A DNA stretch of 64,000 nucleotides, from contig QCFB01000002.1 in assembly GCA_003280345.1 (NCBI GenBank), positions 62,001 to 126,000 of the forward strand, in the 5' to 3' direction. The position numbers and the translations under genes were made by a program. Shown one piece after another: positions 1-10,776 of this stretch (positions are counted from its first letter, which is position 1; each line of letters opens with the position of its first letter). The stretch comes from Prochlorococcus sp. AG-363-A16 (lineage in GTDB: Bacteria > Cyanobacteriota > Cyanobacteriia > PCC-6307 > Cyanobiaceae). The notes under the pieces were generated by a model. It did not search any database, was not told the DNA's origin, and saw only the letters and a program-made list of their open reading frames with translations.

Positions 1-274
1 CAATAATTGATCTTGAGAACAAAATGGGAACAAAAAAAGAACCTCGCACTCGATCACACAGAGCGGTAATTTGGACAATCCCTCACTCGAGAAGAAATTA
101 ATGGTTATCTTATATAACTCCATAAACTTTTAAATGGAAGTGGAAAAAACCTCTTAGATCTATAAAGTACATAAATGCAAACGGCTCAAACCCAGGAGAA
201 CATATCTACTTATCCCTCACGATACGACTGCAAATATCAATTACTTAAAGATCATCAAAAAATATTGCCATCAT

Positions 275-805
275 TCAATTGAAAGGTCTCAAAACCTCTT
301 TACTAGAAGCATAAAGTGGGTGTCGAGGGTGTCCATCTCTAGTCAGCCCAATAGACAATGGCCCAAGAGCATCTGGTAATTTCTTGGCACGATAATTAAC
401 ATGCCTTTCCAACAAACTCAAAACTTTTAAATTGCGATCAATCCAAGTCCCTTTGACTCCCCAGCCATACCAAAGATCCCAAAGAGGACTCTTAGACCAT
501 TCATAAACTTTAAAAGAAAGTTCCTCGTCATTTCTTTTACCAATTGGATCTGAGCAATGTCTAAGTAATGAGGGGGATTTACTCACCCGGCCAAATAAAT
601 TCACCACAATCAAAGTTCCATACCCCCAATAACAAGTGAAACCTAAGAGTCTCTTTAAAGTTGCGTCATCTTGTTTATCATTTGCTTTAGAGGGGTTTAA
701 TCCTATAAACAATAAAGTGCGCTTTTCATTAGAAATACTTCGTTTTAACCACCATCGATAGAGGCCACAAGAACTAAAAAAAGCATTTGACTCTAGAAAA
801 ATCAC
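275..805 (-). CDS. DUF1643 domain-containing protein
   Basis: Translation contains RTLLFIGLNPSKAND...DDATLKRLLGF...GYGTLIVVNLF, typical of DUF1643. Confidence 0.7.
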   Translation of the reverse strand: MIFLESNAFFSSCGLYRWWLKRSISNEKRTLLFIGLNPSKANDKQDDATLKRLLGFTCYWGYGTLIVVNLFGRVSKSPSLLRHCSDPIGKRNDEELSFKVYEWSKSPLWDLWYGWGVKGTWIDRNLKVLSLLERHVNYRAKKLPDALGPLSIGLTRDGHPRHPLYASSKEVLRPFN

Positions 806-846
806 TTTCTATACATCCAACTTATAAAAATAATATTTCTTTTTTT

Positions 847-1029
847 TCACTTAATAACAAATAAATTTAAGGCAACCAATAATCCAAGCCCAACGGCAAG
901 GCCAAACATAGCCATTCGACCATTCCATATTTCTGCTTGAGGAGTAAAACCTCTTCTCCATGAATTCAAAACACCATCATCTATAGGTTCAGATGGCTTA
1001 TTGGTATTACTCTCATTCTGAGAATCCAT
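847..1029 (-). CDS. hli: High light-inducible protein (Hli/SCP), single-helix chlorophyll-binding family; start probably at internal Met 1029 (ORF track begins at 1062)
   Basis: C-terminal FTPQAEIWNGRMAMFGLAVGLGLLVALNL matches the E-x-x-N-G-R-x-A-M-x-G Hli motif. Confidence 0.85.
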   Translation of the reverse strand: MDSQNESNTNKPSEPIDDGVLNSWRRGFTPQAEIWNGRMAMFGLAVGLGLLVALNLFVIK

Positions 1030-1071
1030 TACCTTATAGCTCCATATAAATTGTGGCCACAAATTACTTTC

Positions 1072-2160
1072 TTAGAAAGGTGGAATTGAATTATATAGAG
1101 AACTTGCTTCATCTAAGGCCAATCTAGGTGAAACCCCTAATTGCATAGAACTAGAAAGGCTCCCTGTCCCCAATCTACTCAAAGCAGCTGCTGCAATCAT
1201 TGCAGCGTTATCAGTACAAAAAGCTTTTGGGGCCAAATACACTTCAATTGAATGCTTATAGGCCTTATCAATCATCATTTTGCGTAATCGTTGATTAGCA
1301 GCCACTCCTCCTACCATTACAAGTTTATTTAAACCTTGATCAAGAGCACAGCACAAACTTCTACTTACCAAGACCTCTGAAACAACTTGTTCAAAACTTG
1401 CAGCCAAGTCCTCTAGCGGAAGAGTTTTTCCCGACGATTTAATTGACTCAACTTGCCGGAGCATTGCAGTTTTAAGTCCACTAAAAGAAAATGCATAACG
1501 ATAAAAACCTCCTCCAGGTTTCGAGACCCTTCCCTTAGGCAGAGGAAATTTCCTAGAGTCTCCAAGTTTTGCAACAACCTCGATAGCAGGTCCCCCTGGA
1601 TAAGGCAAGCCCAATAAACGTGCCACTTTGTCAAAGGCTTCTCCCGCAGCATCATCGTGACTACGGCCAAGAAGCGTGTATTTGCCTTCAGAAATAACTT
1701 TAATCAACTCTGTATGACCACCACTTACCAATAAAACAAGGTAAGGAGGCTTGGGTGGATTATCCCCAAGAAGAATCGATGCAAGATGACCTTCCAAATG
1801 ATGCACACCTAGAAAAGGAAGGTCATATAAAGAAGCAAGGGTACGTCCAGTTACTGATCCAATCAATAAAGCTCCCGACAAACCAGGTGCAACAGTTGCT
1901 GCAACAGCATCTATATCTTCCATTGAAAGCCCAGAATCTGCTAATGCCTCCTCAAGAAGCAATGGCAAAGCTTCCAAATGCATTCTTGAAGCAATTTCAG
2001 GAACTACCCCTCCCCACTTGGCATGTTCTCCTGCCTGAGAAGCGATTTGACTAGTCAACAATTCGAGATGACCAACATTATTTCGGACAATTGCAACAGC
2101 AGACTCGTCACAACTTGTTTCGAGGGCAATTAGTGTTTGAGCTTTAGGGGCGTATCTCAT
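1072..2160 (-). CDS. tsaD: tRNA N6-adenosine threonylcarbamoyltransferase TsaD
   Basis: [45 protein letters not shown] motifs. Confidence 0.95.
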   Translation of the reverse strand: MRYAPKAQTLIALETSCDESAVAIVRNNVGHLELLTSQIASQAGEHAKWGGVVPEIASRMHLEALPLLLEEALADSGLSMEDIDAVAATVAPGLSGALLIGSVTGRTLASLYDLPFLGVHHLEGHLASILLGDNPPKPPYLVLLVSGGHTELIKVISEGKYTLLGRSHDDAAGEAFDKVARLLGLPYPGGPAIEVVAKLGDSRKFPLPKGRVSKPGGGFYRYAFSFSGLKTAMLRQVESIKSSGKTLPLEDLAASFEQVVSEVLVSRSLCCALDQGLNKLVMVGGVAANQRLRKMMIDKAYKHSIEVYLAPKAFCTDNAAMIAAAALSRLGTGSLSSSMQLGVSPRLALDEASSLYNSIPPF

Positions 2161-2220
2161 TTAAAATTTTATTTGTGAAATCCTGTCATTGAAGGGCAGG
2201 TTTAAATCGGATTCGAACTA

Positions 2221-2766
2221 ATGCGTCGTCTCTTCGCCATTCTGCTATCTGCTTTCCTTGTCATTGGCTTTGCTCCATTAGCCAATGCAGGCCCAGAGTT
2301 TAATCCAGACAGAGAAAGCACAGCTTTCACTGCCTCTGCTCTCACACCATGCTCTGAAAATTCACGTTTCCAAGAGCGAGCAAGCGCTGCTACAACCGAT
2401 CAGGCCAAAGCAAGGTTCGAGCGCTATAGCCAAGCATCCTGCGGTGACGATGGTCTCCCACACCTAATCATTGGCCCAACAATTGAGCCTTTTGGTGCTC
2501 TCGCAATGCGTGGCCATGAAGGAGATGTCTTGATCCCAGCTCACATATTCATTTTTGTTGCTGGAATGATTGGCTGGGCAGGTAGGGAATACCTGAAACT
2601 TGCTAGCCAAACAAGCAATCCTGCTGAAAAAGAGATTTTTCTAGATCCTGATCTAATGAGAGAAGCATTATTTAAGGGTTCTAGATGGCCAGAGATGGCT
2701 GACATCGAAGCTAGATCTGGTCAGCTTCGTGAAAGCGATAAAAACATCACAATCTCTCCTCGTTAA
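2221..2766 (+). CDS. psaF: Photosystem I subunit III (PsaF)
   Basis: Signal peptide, then LTPCSENSRFQERA and the C-terminal PsaF helix; psaJ directly downstream. Confidence 0.93.
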   Translation: MRRLFAILLSAFLVIGFAPLANAGPEFNPDRESTAFTASALTPCSENSRFQERASAATTDQAKARFERYSQASCGDDGLPHLIIGPTIEPFGALAMRGHEGDVLIPAHIFIFVAGMIGWAGREYLKLASQTSNPAEKEIFLDPDLMREALFKGSRWPEMADIEARSGQLRESDKNITISPR

Positions 2767-2813
2767 AGAACCTTCCCAAATACTCAACCTTTCAAACCAA
2801 CACCTAATCACTC

Positions 2814-2978
2814 ATGTCAAATTCCCCACATAAAGGCACCTACTACGACAAGCACAAGATTTTCAGATCAGTGCCTGTAGTGGCTGCTGGCTGGGTACTA
2901 TTTACAGCAGGGTACCTTGTTGAATTTCAACGCTTTCACCCAGATCTCCTTTTCCATCCAATGACTGGTGGTTTTTAA
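2814..2978 (+). CDS. psaJ: Photosystem I subunit IX (PsaJ), 54 aa, absent from the ORF track
   Basis: Manual translation [54 protein letters not shown]; canonical psaFJ order. Confidence 0.9.
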   Translation: MSNSPHKGTYYDKHKIFRSVPVVAAGWVLFTAGYLVEFQRFHPDLLFHPMTGGF

Positions 2979-2995
2979 TTTCTTTCCATTTTTTC

Positions 2996-3044
2996 TAATA
3001 AGAACAAAAAAAGGCCTTGTTAAGGCCTTTTTTTGTTCTTATTA
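2996..3044. terminator. Bidirectional intrinsic terminator between psaFJ and gmk
   Basis: Perfect inverted repeat TAATAAGAACAAAAAAAGGCCTT-GTT-AAGGCCTTTTTTTGTTCTTATTA, with an A tract and T tract in the arms, between convergent genes. Confidence 0.8.
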
Positions 3045-3067
3045 ATTTATTTAATTCATAAAAGTTT

Positions 3068-3640
3068 TTAAGAAAGTCTCATCAATTTTTCTATCTCCGA
3101 AAGAGCAATATCTAAGTCATCATTTACAACTACAGCATCAAACTCATTTTTAGCCTTCAATTCATCTCTAGCTCTATTCAAACGTTTTTGAATAGCCTCT
3201 TCCTGATCAGTGGCTCGACCTCTAATACGTCTCTCCAGTTCGACAAAATTAGGTGGTGCAAGAAAAATTTGAAAGGCTTCTGGAAAACTATTTCGAACTT
3301 GTCTAGCCCCTTCAAGCTCGATCTCCAACAAAACTGCCCTTCTATTGGAAAGTTGTTCCTGAACTTGTGCTCTTGGAGTGCCATAAAAATGACCCGCAAA
3401 TTCTGCCCATTCAAGGAATCCATCTTCATGAACTAATTTCTTAAAACTTTCACGATCTAAAAAGTAATAATGCTCTCCATCTATCTCAAGGTTTCTAGGC
3501 GCACGAGTTGTTGCTGATATTGAAAGCCATATCTCTTTATGGCGTTCAAGCAATTTCTTCACTATTGATCCCTTACCAACCCCACTAGGACCTGTGATCA
3601 CAGTAAGACTTGGAGAGTTAAGAAGTGGATTTAGAACCAT
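3068..3640 (-). CDS. gmk: Guanylate kinase
   Basis: [20 protein letters not shown], [24 protein letters not shown], [13 protein letters not shown]. Confidence 0.95.
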   Translation of the reverse strand: MVLNPLLNSPSLTVITGPSGVGKGSIVKKLLERHKEIWLSISATTRAPRNLEIDGEHYYFLDRESFKKLVHEDGFLEWAEFAGHFYGTPRAQVQEQLSNRRAVLLEIELEGARQVRNSFPEAFQIFLAPPNFVELERRIRGRATDQEEAIQKRLNRARDELKAKNEFDAVVVNDDLDIALSEIEKLMRLS

Positions 3641-3654
3641 GGCATTGCATCTAA

Positions 3655-5406
3655 TTGGGTCGCAGACTAGGAAAGATACCTTCGCTTAAATTCCACTCTG
3701 AATCAATGAAATGTATGGCCCTCCAGGTGATGGATCTCACCAGCTTGAAGGCTGTACTAACTGACCTACGCAAAATTATTCTCCCTAGTCGCTTTGAAAA
3801 AGCTCAGCAACCTGAGCCTGGGACACTGCAACTTGGCCTTAGAACCCTTCACGGACTTTACTGGATTGAAATGAGCTGGCGAGCTGATGCCCCAAGACTC
3901 GTTCAGATTCCACCTCCTTCTAAATTTGGTGAAGAAAGTACTCTCGCGCAGCAATTTCAATCTGTTCTCCGGCAAAAGGCATTAGTAGAGATAAAACAAA
4001 CAGGGTTTGATCGAGTTGTGGAGTTTGGCCTAACAACACGTCCTGGCGAGCCAATAGAAAAAACTCTTGTACTTGAACTAATGGGAAGGCATAGCAACCT
4101 CCTTTTATTAGACCAAGCTCGCAAAGTTATTACACTTGGGCGTCAAGTGCGAAGGCATGAGTCCAGAGTTAGGCCCATCAGCACAGGAGATTCTTATGTC
4201 TCCCCACCACCCTTAACTGGTATCCCGCCCAGCTCAAAAGAATCCTTTCATCGCTGGAAAAAAAGGCTATGTCTTCTTCCTGTCAGCTTGAAAAATTCGC
4301 TTCAACAAAGTTATCAAGGCATTAGTCCTTCTCTCGCACTTCAACTTGCACACGAAGAAGCCGAAGAAGCTCAAAAAGTTCTTGCCCTTTCAGTCCTTGA
4401 ACTCTCAGAAGAGTACTGGCATTCGGTTTATAAGCGATGGTGTTTGTGGCTAATTAATCTCGAAGGAGAGAGTCTTTCCCTTTGTTTCAAAGGGCCTACC
4501 CAATACCGTCTTTGGGGAGAAGAAATCACTACTTCAGACTCAATCAAACGAGTGAGCCTTTCCTTAGGAAACTATTATAGAAATTGCCTAGAAGAAAAAA
4601 GTTTCAATCAAAACATCAAAGAACTTCAAAAACAAATCAATCAGACTAAAGAAGGTGAAAAAGCCTCGCTTCTTCAACAAGAAAACCTTTTAGAGAATAG
4701 TCTCAATAGTCATTTTTTTCAAACAAAAGCCGATGAAATTCTTTGCCTGCCTTCACCTAGTAAAGAGTTAATAAACAAGGCTCTTAAACTATATCAAAAG
4801 GCTAAAAAACTTCGTCGTTCATCATCTTTAATTAATGAACGAATTTCTCATCATCAACAAAGGCTAAATGTCATAGAAGAAAGTGAAGTTTTTCTTGAAG
4901 AACTTCTTAATAATAATTGGGAAGACCAATCACACCGTTTACAAAGACTTTTTGAGCTTCGGCAAGAATTCGATGAATTTGCCAAACCCGACAAAAAAGG
5001 AAAGAAAAAAATTATCAGCAAAAAAAGACAATTTCTAAAGCCTCTCGAATTAACTAGCCCTCGAGGCCTAGTTATCCAAATTGGACGCAACCATAAACAA
5101 AACGAATGGATTAGCTTACGGCAAGCACGAAGTGGAGACCTTTGGTTCCATGCTCAAGAATGTCCAGGAAGCCATGTTGTACTTAAATCCTCCAATGGTT
5201 TAGCTCAAGAAGAAGACCTCCAAATGGCTACTAACTTGGCAGCATTCTTTAGTAGGGCTAAAGGCAACAAAAAAGTTCCAGTTGTAATGGTTCCAACCGA
5301 TCAACTTCAAAGGATTCGAGGGGCTCATCCTGGAACTTTGCGTCACAGAAAAAGTAATGTTCGCTGGGCCGAGCCATCAAAAGCTATTGAACATGTATGT
5401 CCCTAA
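3655..5406 (+). CDS. rqcH: NFACT-family / RqcH-like ribosome quality control protein (annotated as fibronectin-binding A domain protein); start likely internal Met at 3730
   Basis: NFACT-N region, coiled coil, NFACT-R motif [19 protein letters not shown]. Confidence 0.85.
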   Translation: MGRRLGKIPSLKFHSESMKCMALQVMDLTSLKAVLTDLRKIILPSRFEKAQQPEPGTLQLGLRTLHGLYWIEMSWRADAPRLVQIPPPSKFGEESTLAQQFQSVLRQKALVEIKQTGFDRVVEFGLTTRPGEPIEKTLVLELMGRHSNLLLLDQARKVITLGRQVRRHESRVRPISTGDSYVSPPPLTGIPPSSKESFHRWKKRLCLLPVSLKNSLQQSYQGISPSLALQLAHEEAEEAQKVLALSVLELSEEYWHSVYKRWCLWLINLEGESLSLCFKGPTQYRLWGEEITTSDSIKRVSLSLGNYYRNCLEEKSFNQNIKELQKQINQTKEGEKASLLQQENLLENSLNSHFFQTKADEILCLPSPSKELINKALKLYQKAKKLRRSSSLINERISHHQQRLNVIEESEVFLEELLNNNWEDQSHRLQRLFELRQEFDEFAKPDKKGKKKIISKKRQFLKPLELTSPRGLVIQIGRNHKQNEWISLRQARSGDLWFHAQECPGSHVVLKSSNGLAQEEDLQMATNLAAFFSRAKGNKKVPVVMVPTDQLQRIRGAHPGTLRHRKSNVRWAEPSKAIEHVCP

Positions 5407-5476
5407 TTCCTCCTAGCTTAAAAACTTTACGTGAGAATTAGTTCTGACAAATTACGATGAGTCAAAAGGCTCTTTA

Positions 5477-6259
5477 ATGCCTGCACCACCTCCAATTCAA
5501 GTTACGAACAAAGCTAAAGGAAGCAAGCCACTCCATGACGTGGAGATGCCTTTGGCAGATCACCTCGAGGAATTGAGAAGGAGAGTGCTTCGAAGTCTCT
5601 TAGCAATAGTCTTAGCTGCGGGCGCTTGTCTTTTATTTGTAAAACCTTTGGTAAGACTTCTAGAAACTCCTGCTGGTTCTATTCGTTTTCTTCAACTTGC
5701 TCCAGGAGAATTTCTCTTCGTCTCTTTAAAGATAGCTGGCTACGCAGGTCTTACCGCAGCATTGCCTTACATCATTTATGAGGGGCTTGCTTTTGTTCTC
5801 CCAGGACTTACTCCTCGAGAAAGACGCTTAATAGCACCTGCAGTGGCAGGATCAACAATTCTATTTATGGCAGGTTTGTTCTTTGCTTGGTGGGCACTTA
5901 TTCCCGCAGCACTCAGATTTCTAGTTAGTTACGGATCAGAAGTAGTAGAGCCTATTTGGTCAATTGAACGTTACTTGGACTTCGTACTCCTGCTAATGGT
6001 CTCTACTGCCTTAGCTTTTCAACTCCCTGTTCTTCAGCTGTTATTAGGTGTTTTAGGACTAGTCAAATGGCGGGCAATGCTTTCCTCGTGGAGGTCGGTA
6101 ATAATGACAGCTGCTCTAGCAGGAGCGGTACTAACACCATCAACAGATCCGATCACCATGCTGCTTCTGACCTCTGCAATAACTGCATTATTTCTAATAG
6201 GCGTCGCAATGGTGGCTCTTAGCGAGAACTTCAAAGAACAAATTCTTCCAAGCAGCTAG
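5477..6259 (+). CDS. tatC: Sec-independent protein translocase TatC
   Basis: MPLADHLEELRRRVLRSL and multi-TM TatC architecture with ALAFQLPVLQLLL. Confidence 0.93.
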   Translation: MPAPPPIQVTNKAKGSKPLHDVEMPLADHLEELRRRVLRSLLAIVLAAGACLLFVKPLVRLLETPAGSIRFLQLAPGEFLFVSLKIAGYAGLTAALPYIIYEGLAFVLPGLTPRERRLIAPAVAGSTILFMAGLFFAWWALIPAALRFLVSYGSEVVEPIWSIERYLDFVLLLMVSTALAFQLPVLQLLLGVLGLVKWRAMLSSWRSVIMTAALAGAVLTPSTDPITMLLLTSAITALFLIGVAMVALSENFKEQILPSS

Positions 6260-6575
6260 CACCCTTCAACTGCAAACTAATAGCCCTTCCAACTCTTGGT
6301 TTTTTCTTGACATTACGTATCCATTCCCGAACATCCTCAGCAAGACCTAATCGATTAACAACCTCAAGTACTTTATTTATATGCCTTCGATAGTCCTCTT
6401 CACAGATAGGGAAGGACTGTTGTTCCAAATATGCCCACATCACCTGAAAATAAAGCCGATCCTTACGTATTACTAATTGAATGTCATAGGTTGCCCCCAA
6501 GTTTTCTCTAAGGCTTTTGATTACCTCTTCAACGCTCAACGGGGATGAATAGTGTTCTTGTGAGTTCTCAATCAT
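6231..6575 (-). CDS. DUF3067 family conserved cyanobacterial protein
   Basis: YDIQLVIRKDRLYFQVMWAYLEQQSFPICEEDY... resembles DUF3067; convergent overlap with tatC. Confidence 0.65.
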   Translation of the reverse strand: MIENSQEHYSSPLSVEEVIKSLRENLGATYDIQLVIRKDRLYFQVMWAYLEQQSFPICEEDYRRHINKVLEVVNRLGLAEDVREWIRNVKKKPRVGRAISLQLKGASCLEEFVL

Positions 6576-6679
6576 TCGAATTAAGGCTAAAAATCATTGA
6601 AAATCCCTGTTTTTGCAAAGCGTCACAGAACCTTCGCAGTCCATAATGGTCTTAGTTGATTGCTGGCCGAATCTTCGCA

Positions 6680-7216
6680 ATGACACAAATGACCTCTAGC
6701 GATGTTCCCTCAATGGGACGAAGGCAGTTTATGAACCTGCTCACTTTCGGATCGCTAACAGGGGTTGCACTAGGAGCTTTATACCCTGTCGTGAATTATT
6801 TCATCCCACCTAAAGCCGCCGGAAGCGGAGGAGGAACTAGTGCCAAAGATGAACTTGGGAATCCAGTTACTGCTTCTGGCTGGCTGGCTAATCATCCATC
6901 AGGAGACCGCAGTCTCGTGCAGGGATTAAAAGGGGATCCAACCTACTTAATTGTTGAAGGCTCTGATGCAATTGGCAGCTATGGAATTAACGCAATCTGC
7001 ACTCATCTTGGTTGTGTTGTGCCTTGGAATAGTGGTGCCAATAGATTTGTCTGCCCATGTCATGGAAGTCAATATGACGCTACCGGCAAAGTTGTAAGAG
7101 GTCCGGCCCCACTATCACTTGCATTAGCAAATGTGGCCATTGAAAACGACAACGTTTTTGTAAGCCAATGGACAAATACAGACTTCCGCACAGGCGATAA
7201 ACCCTGGTGGACTTAA
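6680..7216 (+). CDS. petC: Cytochrome b6f Rieske iron-sulfur protein (PetC); ORF opens at 6656, likely Met at 6680
   Basis: [35 protein letters not shown] and CPCHGSQYD Rieske motifs. Confidence 0.95.
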   Translation: MTQMTSSDVPSMGRRQFMNLLTFGSLTGVALGALYPVVNYFIPPKAAGSGGGTSAKDELGNPVTASGWLANHPSGDRSLVQGLKGDPTYLIVEGSDAIGSYGINAICTHLGCVVPWNSGANRFVCPCHGSQYDATGKVVRGPAPLSLALANVAIENDNVFVSQWTNTDFRTGDKPWWT

Positions 7217-7262
7217 CTTGCCTTTGTCTTAAATGTTCCTCCAATATTTCGCACTTTCCACC

Positions 7263-8195
7263 ATGCGTCGAATCATCACCTTTTTACTAAGTGGCCTTGT
7301 AATTGGACTGTCCATGGTCCTTAGCCCTTCCGCAAGCTGGGCCTACCCATTTTGGGCACAACAAAATTATGAAAACCCACGTGAAGCTACAGGAAAAATA
7401 GTTTGCGCAAATTGCCACCTGGCAAAAATGACAACTCAGGCAGAAGTCCCTCAATCCGTAGGGGCAGATACTGTTTTCAAAGCAACAGTAAAAATTCCAT
7501 ACAAGTCAAATACCACTGAGATTGGGGCAGATGGAAGTGACGTCCCTCTTCAAGTTGGCGCAGTTGTAATGCTTCCCGATGGGTTCAAACTTGCACCACA
7601 AGATCGTTGGACAGACGATATAAAAGAAGAAACTCAAGGTGTTTACTACAGTCAATATAGTGATGATCAAGAAAATATTATTTTGGTTGGTCCATTACCA
7701 GGAGATCAAAATAAAGAAATAGTTTTTCCAATTCTTTCACCAGACCCTAAAACTAATAGCAATATTCAATTCGGCAAATACTCCATTCATGTAGGTGGAA
7801 ATAGAGGTCGAGGACAAGTTTATCCAACTGGCGAAAAAAGCAACAATACTTCTTTCAGTTCCAACGAATCTGGAACAATTACTTCTATTGAGGCAGGAGA
7901 AAATGGAGGAAGTATAATTAATATAGAAACTCTAAATGGCAAATCTATTAAAGAGACTATTCCTGCTGGACCGACCATTTTAGTTAATGTAGGTGATAGT
8001 GTTGAACCAGGAGAGCCCCTAACAAACGATCCAAATGTTGGTGGGTTTGGCCAAATTGATGCAGAAGTAGTTCTACAAAGTCCAGCTAGAGTATATGGCT
8101 TGCTAGCTTTCTTTATTGCAGTTTCAATTGCACAAGTTTTACTTGTTCTTAAAAAGAAACAGGTTGAAAAAGTTCAAGCAGCAGAAGGAATTTAA
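7263..8195 (+). CDS. petA: Apocytochrome f (PetA); ORF opens at 7233, likely Met at 7263
   Basis: [27 protein letters not shown] haem-binding region; C-terminal TM anchor. Confidence 0.95.
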   Translation: MRRIITFLLSGLVIGLSMVLSPSASWAYPFWAQQNYENPREATGKIVCANCHLAKMTTQAEVPQSVGADTVFKATVKIPYKSNTTEIGADGSDVPLQVGAVVMLPDGFKLAPQDRWTDDIKEETQGVYYSQYSDDQENIILVGPLPGDQNKEIVFPILSPDPKTNSNIQFGKYSIHVGGNRGRGQVYPTGEKSNNTSFSSNESGTITSIEAGENGGSIINIETLNGKSIKETIPAGPTILVNVGDSVEPGEPLTNDPNVGGFGQIDAEVVLQSPARVYGLLAFFIAVSIAQVLLVLKKKQVEKVQAAEGI

Positions 8196-8224
8196 TAATT
8201 TTTTAAATAAATTTTCAAACCAAA

Positions 8225-9133
8225 ATGGAAGCTATTTTTGCGACCTTTACTTCACCAGGGCCCAGTTTTGAGATTGGGCCTTTTAGCCTGCGATGGTATG
8301 GATTGCTAATCGCAATATCAGTGCTAATTGGACTGAACCTATCAAGCTACCTTGCAAAGTTACGTGGCTTAAATAGTGGACTGATTAATGATTTGCTACC
8401 TATAATCGTTCTTTCATCAGTTATAGGTGCACGTTTATATTATGTTGCTTTCAAATGGGAAAATTATAGTGGGGTCAACTTCTGGAGCGGATTAAGATTT
8501 TTAGGATTAAAAGTACCAATACCAAGTTTTTTTGAGATTTGGGGAGGGGGAATTGCCATCCATGGAGCTTTGCTTGGCGGGAGCATATCAGTAATAATTT
8601 TTTGTCGTTTGCGCAAGCAACGAGTCTGGGATGTTATGGATGTCCTGCTGCCATCTGTTGCCCTTGGACAATCAATAGGTCGATGGGGGAATTTCTTCAA
8701 TAATGAAGCTTTTGGAGTGCCAACTTCTTTACCATGGAAATTATCTATTCCATATGCCTTTAGACCTAATTTGTTTTTAGATCAAGAGTTCTTCCATCCA
8801 ACATTTCTTTATGAATCTCTTTGGGATCTAGGTATCTTTGTAATGCTGTTCATTTTATTTAAGAAAAATTTAAACGGTTCATTCAAAATCCCATCTGGGT
8901 CGATAAGTTGCATTTACTTAATTACATACAGTATTGGTAGGTTCTGGATAGAAGGTTTACGAACTGACCCTCTTTGTTTTGGTGGTGTCGAGCCTTTTTG
9001 CGAAGGGGGTATAAGGATGGCTCAAATCATGAGCATCATTCTTTCTGCGATAGGAACTTTTGGGCTTTGGAGAATGTTTCACTTAAAAAAAGAAGCACTT
9101 CAAATTAACTTGGCGAAAAAGAGGTCTTTGTGA
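8225..9133 (+). CDS. lgt: Prolipoprotein diacylglyceryl transferase
   Basis: [46 protein letters not shown]. Confidence 0.94.
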   Translation: MEAIFATFTSPGPSFEIGPFSLRWYGLLIAISVLIGLNLSSYLAKLRGLNSGLINDLLPIIVLSSVIGARLYYVAFKWENYSGVNFWSGLRFLGLKVPIPSFFEIWGGGIAIHGALLGGSISVIIFCRLRKQRVWDVMDVLLPSVALGQSIGRWGNFFNNEAFGVPTSLPWKLSIPYAFRPNLFLDQEFFHPTFLYESLWDLGIFVMLFILFKKNLNGSFKIPSGSISCIYLITYSIGRFWIEGLRTDPLCFGGVEPFCEGGIRMAQIMSIILSAIGTFGLWRMFHLKKEALQINLAKKRSL

Positions 9134-9885
9134 TTCCTATTTCAATAATTGGTGCTGGCCCAGGCGCACCTGACCTCCTAACTTTGCGTGCTGTAGATAG
9201 AATTAAAAAAGCCGATGTCCTCATTTGGACCGATTCTTTAATTTCTCCTCAAATTGCAGATCTAGCGCCTAAATCTTCTGAAAAAATAAAGACAAGCTCT
9301 TTAACCCTTGAAGAAATTCTTCCATTAATGGTTGAGAAGAGCAAAAATGGCAAAAAAGTGGTTCGTCTACACGATGGCGATCCTTGTCTATATGGAGCTC
9401 TCTCTGAACAAATAAGAGGTCTCAATAAAGAAGGAGTAGAAGTAGAAGTTATTCCAGGCATTAGTGCATATCAGGCAACGGCCGCAACCTTAAAAGCTGA
9501 ACTAACGATCCCTGGCGTAGTTCAAACAATCATCTTAAGTAGAGCTGGCGGAAAAACTGGAGTGCCTGAACTAGAAAAACTGGAGAACCTAGCCTCATTA
9601 AAAGTCTCTCTTTGCCTATATTTGAGCGCCAGACATGTAGAAGATGTAGAACAATCCCTTTTGAAATTCTATTCAGATGAAACACCTGTAGCTATCGGAT
9701 ATAGGGTTAGCTGGAAAGATCAGTGGCTAAAAGTAGTGCCATTAAATCAAATGGCCAAAACTTCAAAAGAGAAGGGCCTTATTCGTACAACCGTCTATAT
9801 AGTTAGCCCTGCTCTTGCAGAAAGCAATACACGCTCAAAGCTTTATTCTCCTGAGCACAAACACCTTTTTAGGCCAAAGGGATAA
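9130..9885 (+). CDS. cobM: Precorrin-4 C11-methyltransferase (CobM/CbiF)
   Basis: [45 protein letters not shown] overlap with lgt. Confidence 0.9.
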   Translation: MIPISIIGAGPGAPDLLTLRAVDRIKKADVLIWTDSLISPQIADLAPKSSEKIKTSSLTLEEILPLMVEKSKNGKKVVRLHDGDPCLYGALSEQIRGLNKEGVEVEVIPGISAYQATAATLKAELTIPGVVQTIILSRAGGKTGVPELEKLENLASLKVSLCLYLSARHVEDVEQSLLKFYSDETPVAIGYRVSWKDQWLKVVPLNQMAKTSKEKGLIRTTVYIVSPALAESNTRSKLYSPEHKHLFRPKG

Positions 9886-10107
9886 GCATAAAAAAGCTTT
9901 ACATAGCCAATAGCATTTACCTATTTCATCTAAAAATTGAAAATGGATAGGGAAATGGCTTCCTATTAGCAACACATAAGCATCGAATCTGCCAAAAGGA
10001 AGAGTCACTTAAGAACTCCTTTAAAAATTAGATTTGACCCATGAGCTCAAAAAATTCTTAAAGAATCAATTGAAAACTAAAGCCTTTACAAGCTACTTAA
10101 AATAAAT

Positions 10108-10620
10108 ATGAATTCTTTAATTCGCCTTCTCGTGGTGGACATCACTTCTGCTACAACCTTGAAGCCCCTTCAGAGAATTGGTTCATTGCTTAGGGAAGCC
10201 AGGGAAAAGCAAAGCCTCACAATTGAAGAGATTGCTGAAAGCCTGAAAATAGGCCAAGAGCAATTGATTGCTTTAGAGAATGGTGACGAAGCCCTTCTCC
10301 CTGAAAAAGTTTTTGTAAAAGCAATGATTAGAAGAGTCTCTGAAAGAGTAGGTATCGATGGCGATTCATTGATTAATGAAATTCAAATCAATAATCTTTT
10401 AAATAATAAGAAAGCGTCAGAAGGGCCACAAAAAACAATTCAAGATCAAAGTTTAAGTTCAGCGACTTTAATGAAGGTTCTAATAAGTTTGATAGTTATA
10501 ACCGCATCAGGCATGGCGATAACATACTTGAGCAGTAAGGAAGTAAAACCAGATAAAATTAAGCCTTTGCCTTCTGATTACCTAACTCCTAATGAGAAAG
10601 TATTTCTTGAAAACCTTTAG
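10108..10620 (+). CDS. RodZ-like HTH membrane protein (short form)
   Basis: LLREAREKQSLTIEEIAESLKIGQEQLIALENGDEALLPEKVFVKAMIRRVS, then one TM helix. Confidence 0.65.
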   Translation: MNSLIRLLVVDITSATTLKPLQRIGSLLREAREKQSLTIEEIAESLKIGQEQLIALENGDEALLPEKVFVKAMIRRVSERVGIDGDSLINEIQINNLLNNKKASEGPQKTIQDQSLSSATLMKVLISLIVITASGMAITYLSSKEVKPDKIKPLPSDYLTPNEKVFLENL

Positions 10621-10776
10621 TCGTAAAAACTCTATTAATCATTCAACAAAAGTATCTAATATTAAATTTTCAACAATCAAGCAACCAATTGCAATAAACT
10701 TGATATCAAATAAAAGGAGGCAAGTTATATTTATACCTTTTAAAGTGTAAGGCTAGTTATGCAATCCATTTAATAG

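Noticed and set aside
1-274. Possible gene or RNA at the left edge
   Set aside because: No ORF or stable structure I could support; AT-rich intergenic sequence cut by the window edge.
1413-1670. 85-aa minus-strand ORF inside tsaD, and similar out-of-frame ORFs throughout the track
   Set aside because: Fully overlaps a strongly conserved gene in another frame; low-complexity shadow ORFs without recognisable motifs.
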